Shown: positions 1 to 7,174 of the stretch, piece by piece
How the letters are laid out: each line of letters starts with the position of its first letter
How positions within the stretch are numbered: position 1 is the stretch's first letter
Source: Flavobacteriales bacterium
Lineage (GTDB): Bacteria > Bacteroidota > Bacteroidia > Flavobacteriales > Weeksellaceae
NCBI GenBank assembly: GCA_900770875.1
Contig: CAAGLV010000146.1
Location: 1-11,800 of the forward strand
Reading direction: 5' to 3'
DNA: 11,800 nucleotides
Position numbers and translations under genes: made by a program
The notes under the pieces: generated by a model
What the model saw: the letters and a program-made list of their open reading frames with translations, nothing else
The model's database searches: none
Told to the model about the DNA's origin: nothing

Positions 1-655
1 CGATCGTTAAATCCGGATTAAAAAATTTATCTTTTACAATATATTCGGTTACATTAGCTTGACGCTGACTTAAACTAGCTGTTAACGAATCCGACACAAA
101 TCTAAAAACAGCTCGGTTTTGATGATCCTCGCTTTCGTAATGATTTGCCCATTGTTTATAATACGTTTTAATTGAATCTACATTAGTTTGTATCGGAGGT
201 AAAATAATATTTTTACCGTTTTGATTTAAAAAATCATTTGCAATAAACTGAATCGTCTTTTCTTTGGATTGAAACGAATTAACATAATCCTTTACCGGAA
301 ATAAATACAACTCGTTTTTTTGACTGGACACAACAGATTTAGAACTTGGTTTTAAAATATAATCTTTCCCATAACTTAACGTTTTACCATTAATTTTTAA
401 AGTTGCATCTTCTATAATATTAATCGGAAATTTAACCTCTTGCAAATAATTGGATGTAAACGGTTTTAAACCAATCTTTTTAAATTCTTTACTTAAAAAA
501 TCCGAAGCTTTTAACATTCCATCATAAGTATAACCTCTACCATTATACTTTTCGCTTGTTAACTCTTTTATTGTATTTGCAAAATAACTTTTCTGCGCTT
601 TTAAATTACTTATACTAAATAATAAAATTAGCCCAAATAACAATTTACCCTTCAT
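1..655 (-). CDS. Secreted M28-family peptidase, N-terminal part (cut by window edge)
   Basis: The reading frame starts at ATG 655 and stays open for 218 codons to base 1, so the C-terminal part lies outside the window. Residues 1-20 form a signal peptide (MKGK, a hydrophobic run, then SNLKA|Q), so the product should be exported. After it comes the block LTSEKYNGRGYTYDGMLKAS followed by DFLSKEFKKIGLKP. This is the pattern at the start of Bacteroidota M28 aminopeptidase-like proteins (typically 'LaSdefqGRg...GdkkAadfia..fkkiGLkP'). The zinc ligands and catalytic acid of M28 enzymes lie further on and are not in the window, so activity cannot be judged. A weak box, TAAATTTA at 680-687 on the minus strand, sits 24 nt before the ATG. 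The gene diverges from the thiolase. The family call rests on the N-terminal motif only. Confidence 0.7.
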   Translation of the reverse strand, partial: MKGKLLFGLILLFSISNLKAQKSYFANTIKELTSEKYNGRGYTYDGMLKASDFLSKEFKKIGLKPFTSNYLQEVKFPINIIEDATLKINGKTLSYGKDYILKPSSKSVVSSQKNELYLFPVKDYVNSFQSKEKTIQFIANDFLNQNGKNIILPPIQTNVDSIKTYYKQWANHYESEDHQNRAVFRFVSDSLTASLSQRQANVTEYIVKDKFFNPDLTI

Positions 656-679
656 CTTACTTCTGTTAAAAATCAATTT

Positions 680-687
680 TAAATTTA
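680..687 (-). promoter_or_regulatory. Weak candidate -7 box for the M28 peptidase gene
   Basis: The minus strand reads TAAATTTA, 7 of 8 positions of the Bacteroidota TAnnTTTG box. It ends 24 nt before ATG 655, the same spacing seen for other genes in this window. The sequence is AT-only and palindromic, so a chance match is quite possible. Confidence 0.3.
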
Positions 688-722
688 AACATTCATTATT
701 AATAAAAAATTTATTTTTTTTC

Positions 723-729
723 TATATTG
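723..729 (+). promoter_or_regulatory. Candidate -7 promoter box of the thiolase gene
   Basis: TATATTG is a one-base-short version of TAnnTTTG. It lies 24 nt before ATG 754, matching the spacing at the dehydrogenase and rbfA. The TTG inside it (727) is in frame with the thiolase and would make a false upstream start. Confidence 0.4.
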
Positions 730-753
730 CATAAACTAAAATCACACACAAAA

Positions 754-1932
754 ATGAAAGAAGTTGTTATTGTCTCTGCTGTACGTACAGCAATGGGATC
801 ATTCTTAGGAAGCTTATCAACAGTTCCTGCCACAACATTAGGTGCAACTGCTATTAAAGGTGCATTAAACAAAATAAATTTAGATCCATCTTTGGTCGAC
901 GAAGTTTACTTAGGTAACGTATTACAAGCCGGAGAAGGACAAGCGCCAGCTAAACAAGCAATGATAAAAGCTGGTATTCCAAACACTGTTCCTGCAACAA
1001 CAGTTAATAAAGTATGTGCTTCGGGTATGAAAGCTGTCATGTTAGCAACACAAGCCATCCGTTTAGGAGACGCAGATATTGTAGTTGCCGGAGGAATGGA
1101 AAACATGTCGATGGTTCCTTTTTATTCGCCATCAGCTCGTACAGGTAATAAATACGGAAACGTTGCTTTATTAGATGGAATTGTTAACGACGGTTTACAA
1201 GATGCTTACAGTAAAGATATGATGGGAACTTGTGGCGATGCTACAGCTGCCAAATACAACATTACACGCGAGCAACAAGACGAATTTGCAATTAACTCGT
1301 ACAAAAAATCTGCTGCAGCTTGGGAAGCTGGTAAATTTGATAACGAAATTGTACCAGTAGAAATTCCTCAACGTAAAGGTGATCCTATTCTATTTAAAGA
1401 AGACGAAGAATATAAAAACGTTAGCTTTGATAAAGTACCTAGTTTACGTCCTGTTTTCTCTAAAGACGGAACTGTTACTGCGGCAAATGCCTCTACAATT
1501 AACGACGGTGCTTCGGCCTTAGTTTTAATGTCATTAGAAAAAGCAACCGAATTAGGCTTAAAACCTTTAGCTAAAATTACAGCTTATGCAGACGCGGCTC
1601 ACGAACCAGAATGGTTTACTACTACTCCTGCTAAAGCAGCAGAAAAAGTTTTAGCAAAAGCAAATTTAGCAAAAGAAGATATCGATTTTTGGGAATTTAA
1701 CGAAGCTTTTTCGGTTGTAGGAATTGTAAATACGCAATTATTAGGATTAAATCCAGACAAAGTAAACGTTAACGGTGGTGCCGTATCTTTAGGTCATCCA
1801 CTAGGAAATTCAGGATCTCGAATCTTGGTTACTTTAATTAATGTATTAGCACAAAATAATGCAAAATACGGAGCTGCTGCTATTTGTAATGGTGGTGGTG
1901 GCGGTTCTGCTGTAATTATCGAAAAATTATAA
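754..1932 (+). CDS. Acetyl-CoA C-acyltransferase (thiolase)
   Basis: This is a cytoplasmic thiolase of 392 residues, the usual family length. It joins two acetyl-CoA to acetoacetyl-CoA or cleaves 3-ketoacyl-CoA. The catalytic residues are visible: nucleophilic Cys88 in NKVCASG, the NEAF motif at 316-319, His348 in GGAVSLGHPLG, and the second catalytic Cys378 in ICNGGGGGS. These positions almost coincide with the well-studied Zoogloea biosynthetic thiolase (C89, N316, H348, C378). An upstream in-frame TTG at 727 would add nine residues, but it lies inside the putative promoter box, and family members start at MKEVVIVSA-like sequence, so ATG 754 is chosen. A strong hairpin follows and the next gene has its own promoter, so it is probably monocistronic. 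Its neighbours do not show whether it works in fatty-acid breakdown or in acetoacetyl-CoA synthesis. Confidence 0.93.
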   Translation: MKEVVIVSAVRTAMGSFLGSLSTVPATTLGATAIKGALNKINLDPSLVDEVYLGNVLQAGEGQAPAKQAMIKAGIPNTVPATTVNKVCASGMKAVMLATQAIRLGDADIVVAGGMENMSMVPFYSPSARTGNKYGNVALLDGIVNDGLQDAYSKDMMGTCGDATAAKYNITREQQDEFAINSYKKSAAAWEAGKFDNEIVPVEIPQRKGDPILFKEDEEYKNVSFDKVPSLRPVFSKDGTVTAANASTINDGASALVLMSLEKATELGLKPLAKITAYADAAHEPEWFTTTPAKAAEKVLAKANLAKEDIDFWEFNEAFSVVGIVNTQLLGLNPDKVNVNGGAVSLGHPLGNSGSRILVTLINVLAQNNAKYGAAAICNGGGGGSAVIIEKL

Positions 1933-1945
1933 TTAATCCAATATT

Positions 1946-1986
1946 AAAAAACATAGACATCTGTAATACAGATGTCTATGTTTTTT
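1946..1986 (+). terminator. Intrinsic terminator after the thiolase
   Basis: A perfect 19-bp inverted repeat has arms at 1946-1964 and 1968-1986 with loop AAT. Its A6 start and T6 end give the U-tract. It begins 13 nt after the stop codon. The symmetric A/T ends mean it could work in both directions. Confidence 0.9.
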
Positions 1987-2057
1987 ATCGGCATAATTTA
2001 TCATTATAAAATTATAAAAACAAACTTATATTAGGCTTAAGGTCAAAAAACCTTTTA

Positions 2058-2065
2058 TATATTTG
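2058..2065 (+). promoter_or_regulatory. -7 promoter box of accA
   Basis: TATATTTG matches TAnnTTTG exactly, 22 nt before the accA ATG at 2088. That predicts a leader of roughly 15-20 nt. No clear -33 TTG is seen at the expected distance. Confidence 0.6.
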
Positions 2066-2087
2066 TTGTACTAAATCAAAACGCATT

Positions 2088-3041
2088 ATGGAATATTTAG
2101 ATTTTGAACAACCAATCCAAGAATTAGAAGAACAATTAAAAAGTTGTCAGCTTCTAGGAGACGGAGAGGCTGTAAATATCAAACAAGCGTGTGTTGAAAT
2201 TGAAATTGCAATTGAAAACAAAAAGAAGGAAATCTATGGTAATTTAACACCATGGCAACGTGTACAATTATCACGTCATCCTTCGCGCCCATATACTTTA
2301 GACTACGCTTACGCTATTACCGACAACACATTTATCGAAATTCATGGAGATCGTACATTTGGAGACGACAAAGCCATGGTTGGTGGAATGGGAAAAATCA
2401 ATGGTCAAACCTTTATGATCATTGGTCAACAAAAAGGAAAAAACACAAAAGAGCGTCAATATCGTCGTTTTGGAATGTCAAATCCAGAAGGATACAGAAA
2501 AGCTCTTCGTTTAATGAAATTAGCCGAAAAATTTAATATTCCTGTCTTAACATTAATCGACACTCCTGGTGCATACCCTGGATTAGAAGCCGAAGAACGT
2601 GGACAAGGAGAAGCTATTGCTAAAAACATTTACGAAATGCTAAAACTAACCGTTCCAATCATCACTGTAGTAATTGGTGAAGGAGCATCTGGAGGTGCTT
2701 TAGGAATTGGAGTTGGAAACAAAGTATTTATGTTAGAAAACACTTGGTACTCTGTAATTTCGCCAGAAAACTGTTCAACAATCTTATGGAGAACTTGGGA
2801 ATACAAACAACAAGCTGCCTCTCAGATGAAATTAACCGGACCTGATATGTTAGAGTTAGGTTTAATCGAAGACATCATCACAGAACCACTTGGTGGAGCA
2901 CATTACAAACCAGAAGTTGCCTACACAAATTTAAAAGATAAAGTTTTAGAAACTTACAAAGAGTTAAAAAAATTAACACCAAAAGAGTTACAAAAACAAC
3001 GTCAAGAACGTTACATTAAATTTGGAGAATTTACTGGCTAA
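2088..3041 (+). CDS. accA: Acetyl-CoA carboxylase carboxyltransferase subunit alpha
   Basis: AccA, with AccD, forms the carboxyltransferase that moves CO2 from carboxybiotin on AccB to acetyl-CoA, giving malonyl-CoA, the first step of fatty-acid synthesis. The 317 residues match the family length. The N-terminal helical part (about 1-60) begins MEYLDFEQPIQELE. Conserved blocks follow: HPSRPYTLDY (about 64-73), GDRTFGDDKA (87-96), TLIDTPGAYPGLEAEERGQ (155-173), the oxyanion-type glycines in GEGASGGALG (198-207), and SVISPENCSTILW (222-234), close to the E. coli SVISPEGCASILW stretch. The gene has its own TATATTTG promoter and a downstream hairpin. accD is not in the window, as is usual. No defects are seen. 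Confidence 0.98.
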   Translation: MEYLDFEQPIQELEEQLKSCQLLGDGEAVNIKQACVEIEIAIENKKKEIYGNLTPWQRVQLSRHPSRPYTLDYAYAITDNTFIEIHGDRTFGDDKAMVGGMGKINGQTFMIIGQQKGKNTKERQYRRFGMSNPEGYRKALRLMKLAEKFNIPVLTLIDTPGAYPGLEAEERGQGEAIAKNIYEMLKLTVPIITVVIGEGASGGALGIGVGNKVFMLENTWYSVISPENCSTILWRTWEYKQQAASQMKLTGPDMLELGLIEDIITEPLGGAHYKPEVAYTNLKDKVLETYKELKKLTPKELQKQRQERYIKFGEFTG

Positions 3042-3075
3042 CAATTAATAAAGTTTTAAACTTTTTTTATATCTT

Positions 3076-3112
3076 AAACGAGATATCCAATTTAGGAATA
3101 TCTCGTTTTTTT
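3076..3112 (+). terminator. Intrinsic terminator after accA, running into the dnaB promoter
   Basis: The arms AAACGAGATATCC (3076-3088) and GGAATATCTCGTTT (3095-3108) pair with a single bulged A at 3097 and a 6-nt loop. T7 follows at 3106-3112. A weaker hairpin, AAAGTT/AACTTT with a T run at 3050-3068, precedes it and may act as a first terminator. The U-tract ends 3 nt before the dnaB -7 box. Confidence 0.85.
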
Positions 3113-3115
3113 ATG

Positions 3116-3123
3116 TAATTTTG
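3116..3123 (+). promoter_or_regulatory. -7 promoter box of dnaB, very close to the start codon
   Basis: TAATTTTG matches TAnnTTTG exactly. Only 7 nt separate it from ATG 3131. In Bacteroidota transcription starts a few bases after this box, so the mRNA should begin at or within a few bases of the ATG. Confidence 0.6.
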
Positions 3124-3130
3124 CAGACTT

Positions 3131-4738
3131 ATGGAACAAGCAAAAAGTTATCAAAATAATGCAACGCCTAATAAAGTCGTTGGCTTCGAGCGCGGAAAAC
3201 TTCCACCTCAGGCTATCGATTTAGAGCAAGCCATTCTTGGTGCTATGATGATCGACAAAAAAGGATTAGATGATGTTATCGACATTCTATCTCCCGAATT
3301 TTTCTATCGTCCAGAGCATCAAGCAATTTATGCTGTCATTCAAAATCTTTTTAACGAGTCACAGCCAATTGATTTACTAACTGTTGCTAACGAACTAAAA
3401 AAAGCCGGAAAATTAGATATGATTGGAGGAGATTATTATCTTATCCAATTAACTCAACGCATTTCGTCGGCCGCACACGTAGAATTTTACGCACGCGTTA
3501 TCCAAGAAAAATACATTTTACGTAAATTAATCGAAATCTCATCTAACATCATCGACAAATCTTACGACGATAGTGCCGATGTTTTTGAATTATTAGACGA
3601 GTCCGAAAGTAAATTATTCGAGATTGCCGAAGGAGGAATCAAAAGAAGCTACTCGGACGCAAGCTCTTTAGTAAAAGATGCCATCGATAAAATTAAAACG
3701 ATGTCTACTAAAGAAGGAATGTCGGGATTACCTTCAGGCTTTACCGAAATCGATAAAATTACATCAGGTTGGCAAGAATCCGATTTAATTATCTTAGCCG
3801 CACGTCCTGGTATGGGAAAAACAGCCTTTATTTTATCTATGGCCAAAAATATGACTGTAGATCAAAACATTCCGGTTGCCGTTTTCTCGTTAGAGATGTC
3901 ATCTGTCCAATTAATTACACGTATGATTTCGGGCGAAACAGGAATCTCGGGTGAAAAATTACGTAAAGCCAAATTAGCCGATCACGAGTGGAAGCAACTT
4001 TACTCTAAAGTAAAAGGATTAGAAAACGCACCGTTATACATCGACGACACACCCGCCCTATCTATTTTCGATTTACGTGCCAAAGCAAGACGATTAGTAT
4101 CTCAGCATGGCGTAAAAATGATCTTAATCGATTATTTACAATTAATGACGGCTGGAGGAAAAACAAACGGAAATCGCGAGCAAGAAATCTCGATGATCTC
4201 GCGTTCCTTAAAAGCCATTGCAAAAGAATTAAATATCCCGGTAATTGCCCTATCTCAGTTATCGCGTTCGGTAGAAACACGTGGAGGAAGCAAACGTCCA
4301 TTACTATCCGATTTACGTGAATCTGGAGCCATTGAGCAAGATGCCGATATTGTATCATTTATCTATCGACCAGAATATTATAAATTAGAATTTTGGGACG
4401 ATGATAATGTACCATGCGCCGGACAAGCCGAATTTATCATCGCAAAACACCGTAATGGTGCATTAGAAAATGTTCGCTTACGATTTATTAACGAACAAGC
4501 TAAATTTGATAATCTTGACCAAGGATACGGAAACGATTTCGAAATTCAGAGTTCGATGAACGAAAACGAAATGGCTTCGCAAGCCAACTCTAGCATCAAC
4601 GGAAATTTTGGAGGCGATAGCGATTTTACATTTGCTAGCGCAATTAATTTACCAACAACCGATCCGATGGATTCGTTTGGCGATTTAGGAAGTTTTTCGA
4701 GTTCGATGAATAACGACGACGATTTATTGCCATTTTAA
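3131..4738 (+). CDS. dnaB: Replicative DNA helicase DnaB
   Basis: DnaB is the hexameric 5'-3' helicase that unwinds DNA at the replication fork and loads primase. The N-terminal helical domain (about 24-130) opens with LPPQAIDLEQAILGAMM, the usual family start. A linker (about 135-200) leads into the RecA-like ATPase. Visible motifs are Walker A ARPGMGKT (224-231), Walker B ILIDYLQLM with Asp334, the switch region IALSQLSRSVETR (372-384), DLRESGAIEQDAD (394-406), and the arginine-finger block KHRNGALENVRLRF (439-452, Arg441). The core is continuous, so there is no intein. Residues about 465-535 are a low-complexity Ser/Asn/Asp-rich tail ending NNDDDLLPF, which resembles the acidic tip of SSB. 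The next in-frame ATG is inside the conserved domain, so ATG 3131 is secure despite the very short leader. Confidence 0.97.
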   Translation: MEQAKSYQNNATPNKVVGFERGKLPPQAIDLEQAILGAMMIDKKGLDDVIDILSPEFFYRPEHQAIYAVIQNLFNESQPIDLLTVANELKKAGKLDMIGGDYYLIQLTQRISSAAHVEFYARVIQEKYILRKLIEISSNIIDKSYDDSADVFELLDESESKLFEIAEGGIKRSYSDASSLVKDAIDKIKTMSTKEGMSGLPSGFTEIDKITSGWQESDLIILAARPGMGKTAFILSMAKNMTVDQNIPVAVFSLEMSSVQLITRMISGETGISGEKLRKAKLADHEWKQLYSKVKGLENAPLYIDDTPALSIFDLRAKARRLVSQHGVKMILIDYLQLMTAGGKTNGNREQEISMISRSLKAIAKELNIPVIALSQLSRSVETRGGSKRPLLSDLRESGAIEQDADIVSFIYRPEYYKLEFWDDDNVPCAGQAEFIIAKHRNGALENVRLRFINEQAKFDNLDQGYGNDFEIQSSMNENEMASQANSSINGNFGGDSDFTFASAINLPTTDPMDSFGDLGSFSSSMNNDDDLLPF

Positions 4739-4760
4739 AAATTAAAATTTAACATATCTA

Positions 4761-4793
4761 AAAAAAGGGATTAGCGATGCTTTTCCCTTTTTT
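4761..4793 (+). terminator. Intrinsic terminator after dnaB
   Basis: The arms AAAAAAGGGA (4761-4770) and TCCCTTTTTT (4784-4793) pair over 10 bp. Inside, AGC and GCT form a small inner stem with GAT as its loop. It starts about 22 nt after the dnaB stop. Confidence 0.75.
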
Positions 4794-4873
4794 AAACCAA
4801 TTTATAAACGAACAGTATTGTAGCTGTCGATCTGTTTTCGATAAACTATTATTATTATTTATCCATTTCGCTT

Positions 4874-4902
4874 TTGGATCAATAGAAATAATTACACATT
4901 TG
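4874..4902 (+). promoter_or_regulatory. Candidate promoter of the aldehyde dehydrogenase
   Basis: TTG at 4874-4876, an 18-nt spacer and CACATTTG at 4895-4902 fit the Bacteroidota -33/-7 layout except for the first base of the -7 box (C for T). The box ends 24 nt before ATG 4927. Confidence 0.45.
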
Positions 4903-4926
4903 TAGAACAAATTAATTCACAGAATT

Positions 4927-6300
4927 ATGACAAGTTCAATAAGAACACTAAATCCTACTACAGGAAAAATTGAAAAAGAATTTCAACAACATACACCAAC
5001 AGAAATTAATCAAAAAATAGAATTAGCCGAAAAAACCTATCAATCTTGGCGATTTGAATCTTTTGAAAATCGTAAACAAATTATAAAAGCAGTTGCTAAC
5101 GAATTGCGCTTACAACGCGAAGAATTAGCCAAATTAATTACGACAGAAATGGGAAAACCAATTAGAGAAAGTCGTATCGAAATTGATTATACTGCTCGTA
5201 TTTTCGACTTTTACGCTGATAATGCCGAACAATTTTTACAACCTGTTGCCTACGAAAGCGAAAAAGGTGATGCCCTTATTGTTTCGGATCCAATTGGTGT
5301 TTTATTAGGTGTTATGCCATGGAATTTTCCGTTCTCGCAAATTGTTCGTTTTGCCGCGCCAAACCTTATGGCTGGTAATACCATATTATTAAAAACAGCA
5401 TCTAACATTCCGCAATGTGCGCAAGCTTTCGAAGATTTGTTTACAAAAGTTAATGCGCCAAAAGGAATTTATCAAAATTTATTTATTAGCGGAAAAGAAA
5501 CTTCGGATTTAGTAAAAAACGATAAAATAAAAGGTGTTTCGTTAACAGGTTCTGATGCTGCCGGTTCTAGCATTGCGAAAATTGCGGGCGAAAATATTAA
5601 AAAATCGGTATTAGAATTAGGCGGAACCGATCCGATGATTATTTTAAATGATGCCGATTTAGAAAAAGTAATGAACGGTACAATTAATGGTCGTTTACGC
5701 AATGCGGGGCAAGCTTGTACCTCGTCGAAACGAATTATTGTACAAGAAGATATTTACGATACTTACTTGGCAAAAGTAACGGCTTATGTAGAGCAATTAA
5801 AAGTTGGTAATCCGATGCTCGAAGAAACGGACATGGGACCAATTAGCTCGTTAACAGCATTACAAAACTTATTAAACCAAATACAATCGTCGGTAGAACA
5901 AGGTGCAACTTTAATTACGGGAGGATACCAAATTGGCAACGAAGGTAGTTTTTTAGCACCAACCATTTTAACCGATTTAAAACCAGGAATGAAAGCTTAT
6001 CACGAAGAAGTTTTTGGACCTGTAATCTGTTTAATAAAAGTAAAAACAGCCGAAGAAGCTATTGCAATTGCTAACGATACAGCTTACGGATTAGGCGCTT
6101 CTATTTACACCGAAAATGTTGCTTTAGCACAACAAATTGCACGACAAATAGAAAGCGGAATGGTTTACATTAACAAACAAGTTTCGTCTAGCCCAGATTT
6201 ACCTTTTGGTGGTACAAAACGTTCGGGTTATGGTCGCGAACTTTCGAAAGAAGGAATTTCGGAATTTATCAATAAAAAATTGATTTTAACCTCAAAATAA
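4927..6300 (+). CDS. NAD(P)-dependent aldehyde dehydrogenase, succinate-semialdehyde type
   Basis: This soluble aldehyde dehydrogenase oxidises an aldehyde to the acid with NAD(P)+. All catalytic features are present: Asn133 in GVMPWNFPF, Lys156 in LLKTAS for cofactor binding, the LTGSDAAGS loop (206-214), Glu230 in LELGGTDPMI, the nucleophile Cys264 in NAGQACTSSKR, and EEVFGPV plus DLPFGGTKRSGYGRE near the C-terminus. At 457 residues it is shorter than the roughly 480-500 of GabD-type enzymes and fits the Sad/YneI-like branch, where succinate semialdehyde is the known substrate. The substrate here is inferred from subfamily length and motifs. No GABA transaminase or other pathway gene adjoins it. 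It appears monocistronic, with its own promoter and a palindromic terminator shared with the convergent haemoglobin gene. Confidence 0.9.
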   Translation: MTSSIRTLNPTTGKIEKEFQQHTPTEINQKIELAEKTYQSWRFESFENRKQIIKAVANELRLQREELAKLITTEMGKPIRESRIEIDYTARIFDFYADNAEQFLQPVAYESEKGDALIVSDPIGVLLGVMPWNFPFSQIVRFAAPNLMAGNTILLKTASNIPQCAQAFEDLFTKVNAPKGIYQNLFISGKETSDLVKNDKIKGVSLTGSDAAGSSIAKIAGENIKKSVLELGGTDPMIILNDADLEKVMNGTINGRLRNAGQACTSSKRIIVQEDIYDTYLAKVTAYVEQLKVGNPMLEETDMGPISSLTALQNLLNQIQSSVEQGATLITGGYQIGNEGSFLAPTILTDLKPGMKAYHEEVFGPVICLIKVKTAEEAIAIANDTAYGLGASIYTENVALAQQIARQIESGMVYINKQVSSSPDLPFGGTKRSGYGRELSKEGISEFINKKLILTSK

Positions 6301-6345
6301 TTCAATAAGAAAAGCGACTTTATAAAGTCGCTTTTCTTATTGAAT
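6300..6345. terminator. Bidirectional terminator between the dehydrogenase and the haemoglobin
   Basis: Bases 6300-6322 and 6323-6345 form a perfect 23-bp palindrome with no spacer. The likely hairpin core is AAAAGCGACTT/AAGTCGCTTTT around TATA. A-rich and T-rich flanks supply a U-tract on either strand. It begins on the last base of the dehydrogenase stop codon and covers the stop codon (6337-6339) and last codons of the haemoglobin gene. Confidence 0.85.
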
Positions 6346-6732
6346 GATGTTACGTGTTTTTTGCTGGTCGATTTTAAAAAGAATCAAATCCTTCATAATC
6401 TTTGCTCTACTTTTAGCTTCGGTTGCTATTGGACCTTCAAAATTTTCGTCGATAATTTTATACCACATCGATGTCCAACGCTCAAAATGTTCTTCTTTTA
6501 ACGCTGCTTTTTGATTTAATACTAAATGAGTACGCATAGGCCAACCCTCAAAAGTGCCAGCTCCTAATAAAACTGTTTCCCAAAATTGTACCATATGTGG
6601 TAAATGCTCGTCCCAATTTACTTTTGCTACTTCGGTAAAAAATGGACCAATTAACTCATCTTTAATCACTAAATCGTAAAACGAATTTACTAATTGTTTA
6701 ATATCATCAGAATTTGTAATATCATTTTTCAT
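6337..6732 (-). CDS. Group III truncated haemoglobin
   Basis: This is a small cytoplasmic haem protein of 131 residues with the 2-on-2 globin pattern of group III. Visible features are the B helix NSFYDLV with Phe18 and Tyr19 (B10), NWDEHLPHMVQFWE with His46 at the likely distal E7 position, the group III signature PMRTHL with proximal His69 (F8), and EHFERWTSMW with Trp90 near G8. These positions agree closely with Campylobacter Ctb (Tyr19, His46, His72, Trp88), so ligand-binding residues appear intact. Family members bind O2 and NO and are proposed to act in nitrosative or low-oxygen physiology; the actual role here is unknown. The gene ends inside a bidirectional terminator and diverges from rbfA across about 80 bp. 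I found no convincing promoter at the usual spacing. Confidence 0.93.
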   Translation of the reverse strand: MKNDITNSDDIKQLVNSFYDLVIKDELIGPFFTEVAKVNWDEHLPHMVQFWETVLLGAGTFEGWPMRTHLVLNQKAALKEEHFERWTSMWYKIIDENFEGPIATEAKSRAKIMKDLILFKIDQQKTRNIIQ

Positions 6733-6782
6733 AATCTAAAGATACTGCTTCTTGTAAACTTTTTAATCACAAAAAAATGCAG

Positions 6783-6790
6783 TAATTTTG
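6783..6790 (+). promoter_or_regulatory. -7 promoter box of rbfA
   Basis: TAATTTTG matches TAnnTTTG exactly and lies 24 nt before the chosen rbfA start (6815). Its last three bases (6788-6790) form an in-frame TTG, which cannot be the start if this box is the promoter. Confidence 0.6.
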
Positions 6791-6814
6791 CCTATTCATA
6801 AAAACGAAAATATT

Positions 6815-7174
6815 TTGGATAGTAATAGACAATTAAAAGTAGGAAAATTATTTCAAGAGGAATTAGCAGAAGCATTTAGAAAATGGGCTTCGGAAGAGTT
6901 TCCTGGTAATATTATTAGTGTAACTGAAGTAAAAGTAACTCCAGATTTAAGTGTTGCTAAAATCTATGTAAGTATTTTCCCTAACACTAAAAAAGACGAA
7001 ATTTTAAAAACAATTAAAACAAATACGCCTTTATTTAGAGGAATTTTATCGAAAGGTGCGGCTAAAACAATGCGTATTACTCCCGAATTAATCTTTAAAT
7101 TAGATAATTCGTTAGATGAAATTGAAAAGATTGATAACGCTTTAAAAGGTAAAGGAAACAATCCGATTTTATAA
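6815..7174 (+). CDS. rbfA: 30S ribosome-binding factor A, TTG start
   Basis: RbfA binds the immature 30S subunit during 16S rRNA maturation and is important in cold adaptation. The product is 119 residues with the single KH-like fold of the family. Diagnostic segments are SNRQLKVGKLFQEELA at the N-terminus, IISVTEVKVTPDLSVAKIY and VSIFP in the middle, and LRITP-like KTMRITPEL later. The frame is open upstream to TTG 6788, but that codon lies in the promoter box and the extra residues PIHKNENI are not family-like. TTG 6815 gives M-DSNRQ, matching METxRQ-type starts of flavobacterial RbfA, and there is no ATG nearby. The stop overlaps the next ATG (TAATG), so the permease is translationally coupled. 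Confidence 0.92.
   Translation: MDSNRQLKVGKLFQEELAEAFRKWASEEFPGNIISVTEVKVTPDLSVAKIYVSIFPNTKKDEILKTIKTNTPLFRGILSKGAAKTMRITPELIFKLDNSLDEIEKIDNALKGKGNNPIL

Noticed and set aside
727..753. Nine-residue N-terminal extension of the thiolase from TTG 727
   Set aside because: The TTG lies in the putative promoter box, and the enzyme with ATG 754 already has the full family length and catalytic-residue numbering.
2252..2536. 94-codon plus frame inside accA
   Set aside because: It overlaps the conserved AccA frame, has no family resemblance and has an unlikely composition.
3131..4738. Possible intein or insertion in DnaB because it is rather long
   Set aside because: The motifs run in order without interruption; the extra length is the low-complexity C-terminal tail.
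6737..6744. TATCTTTA on the minus strand as promoter of the truncated haemoglobin
   Set aside because: It ends only 4 nt before the ATG and has no upstream element; in AT-rich DNA this match is weak, so no promoter is assigned.
6788..6814. Nine-residue N-terminal extension of RbfA from TTG 6788
   Set aside because: The codon is part of a perfect TAnnTTTG box, and the added residues do not resemble RbfA starts.
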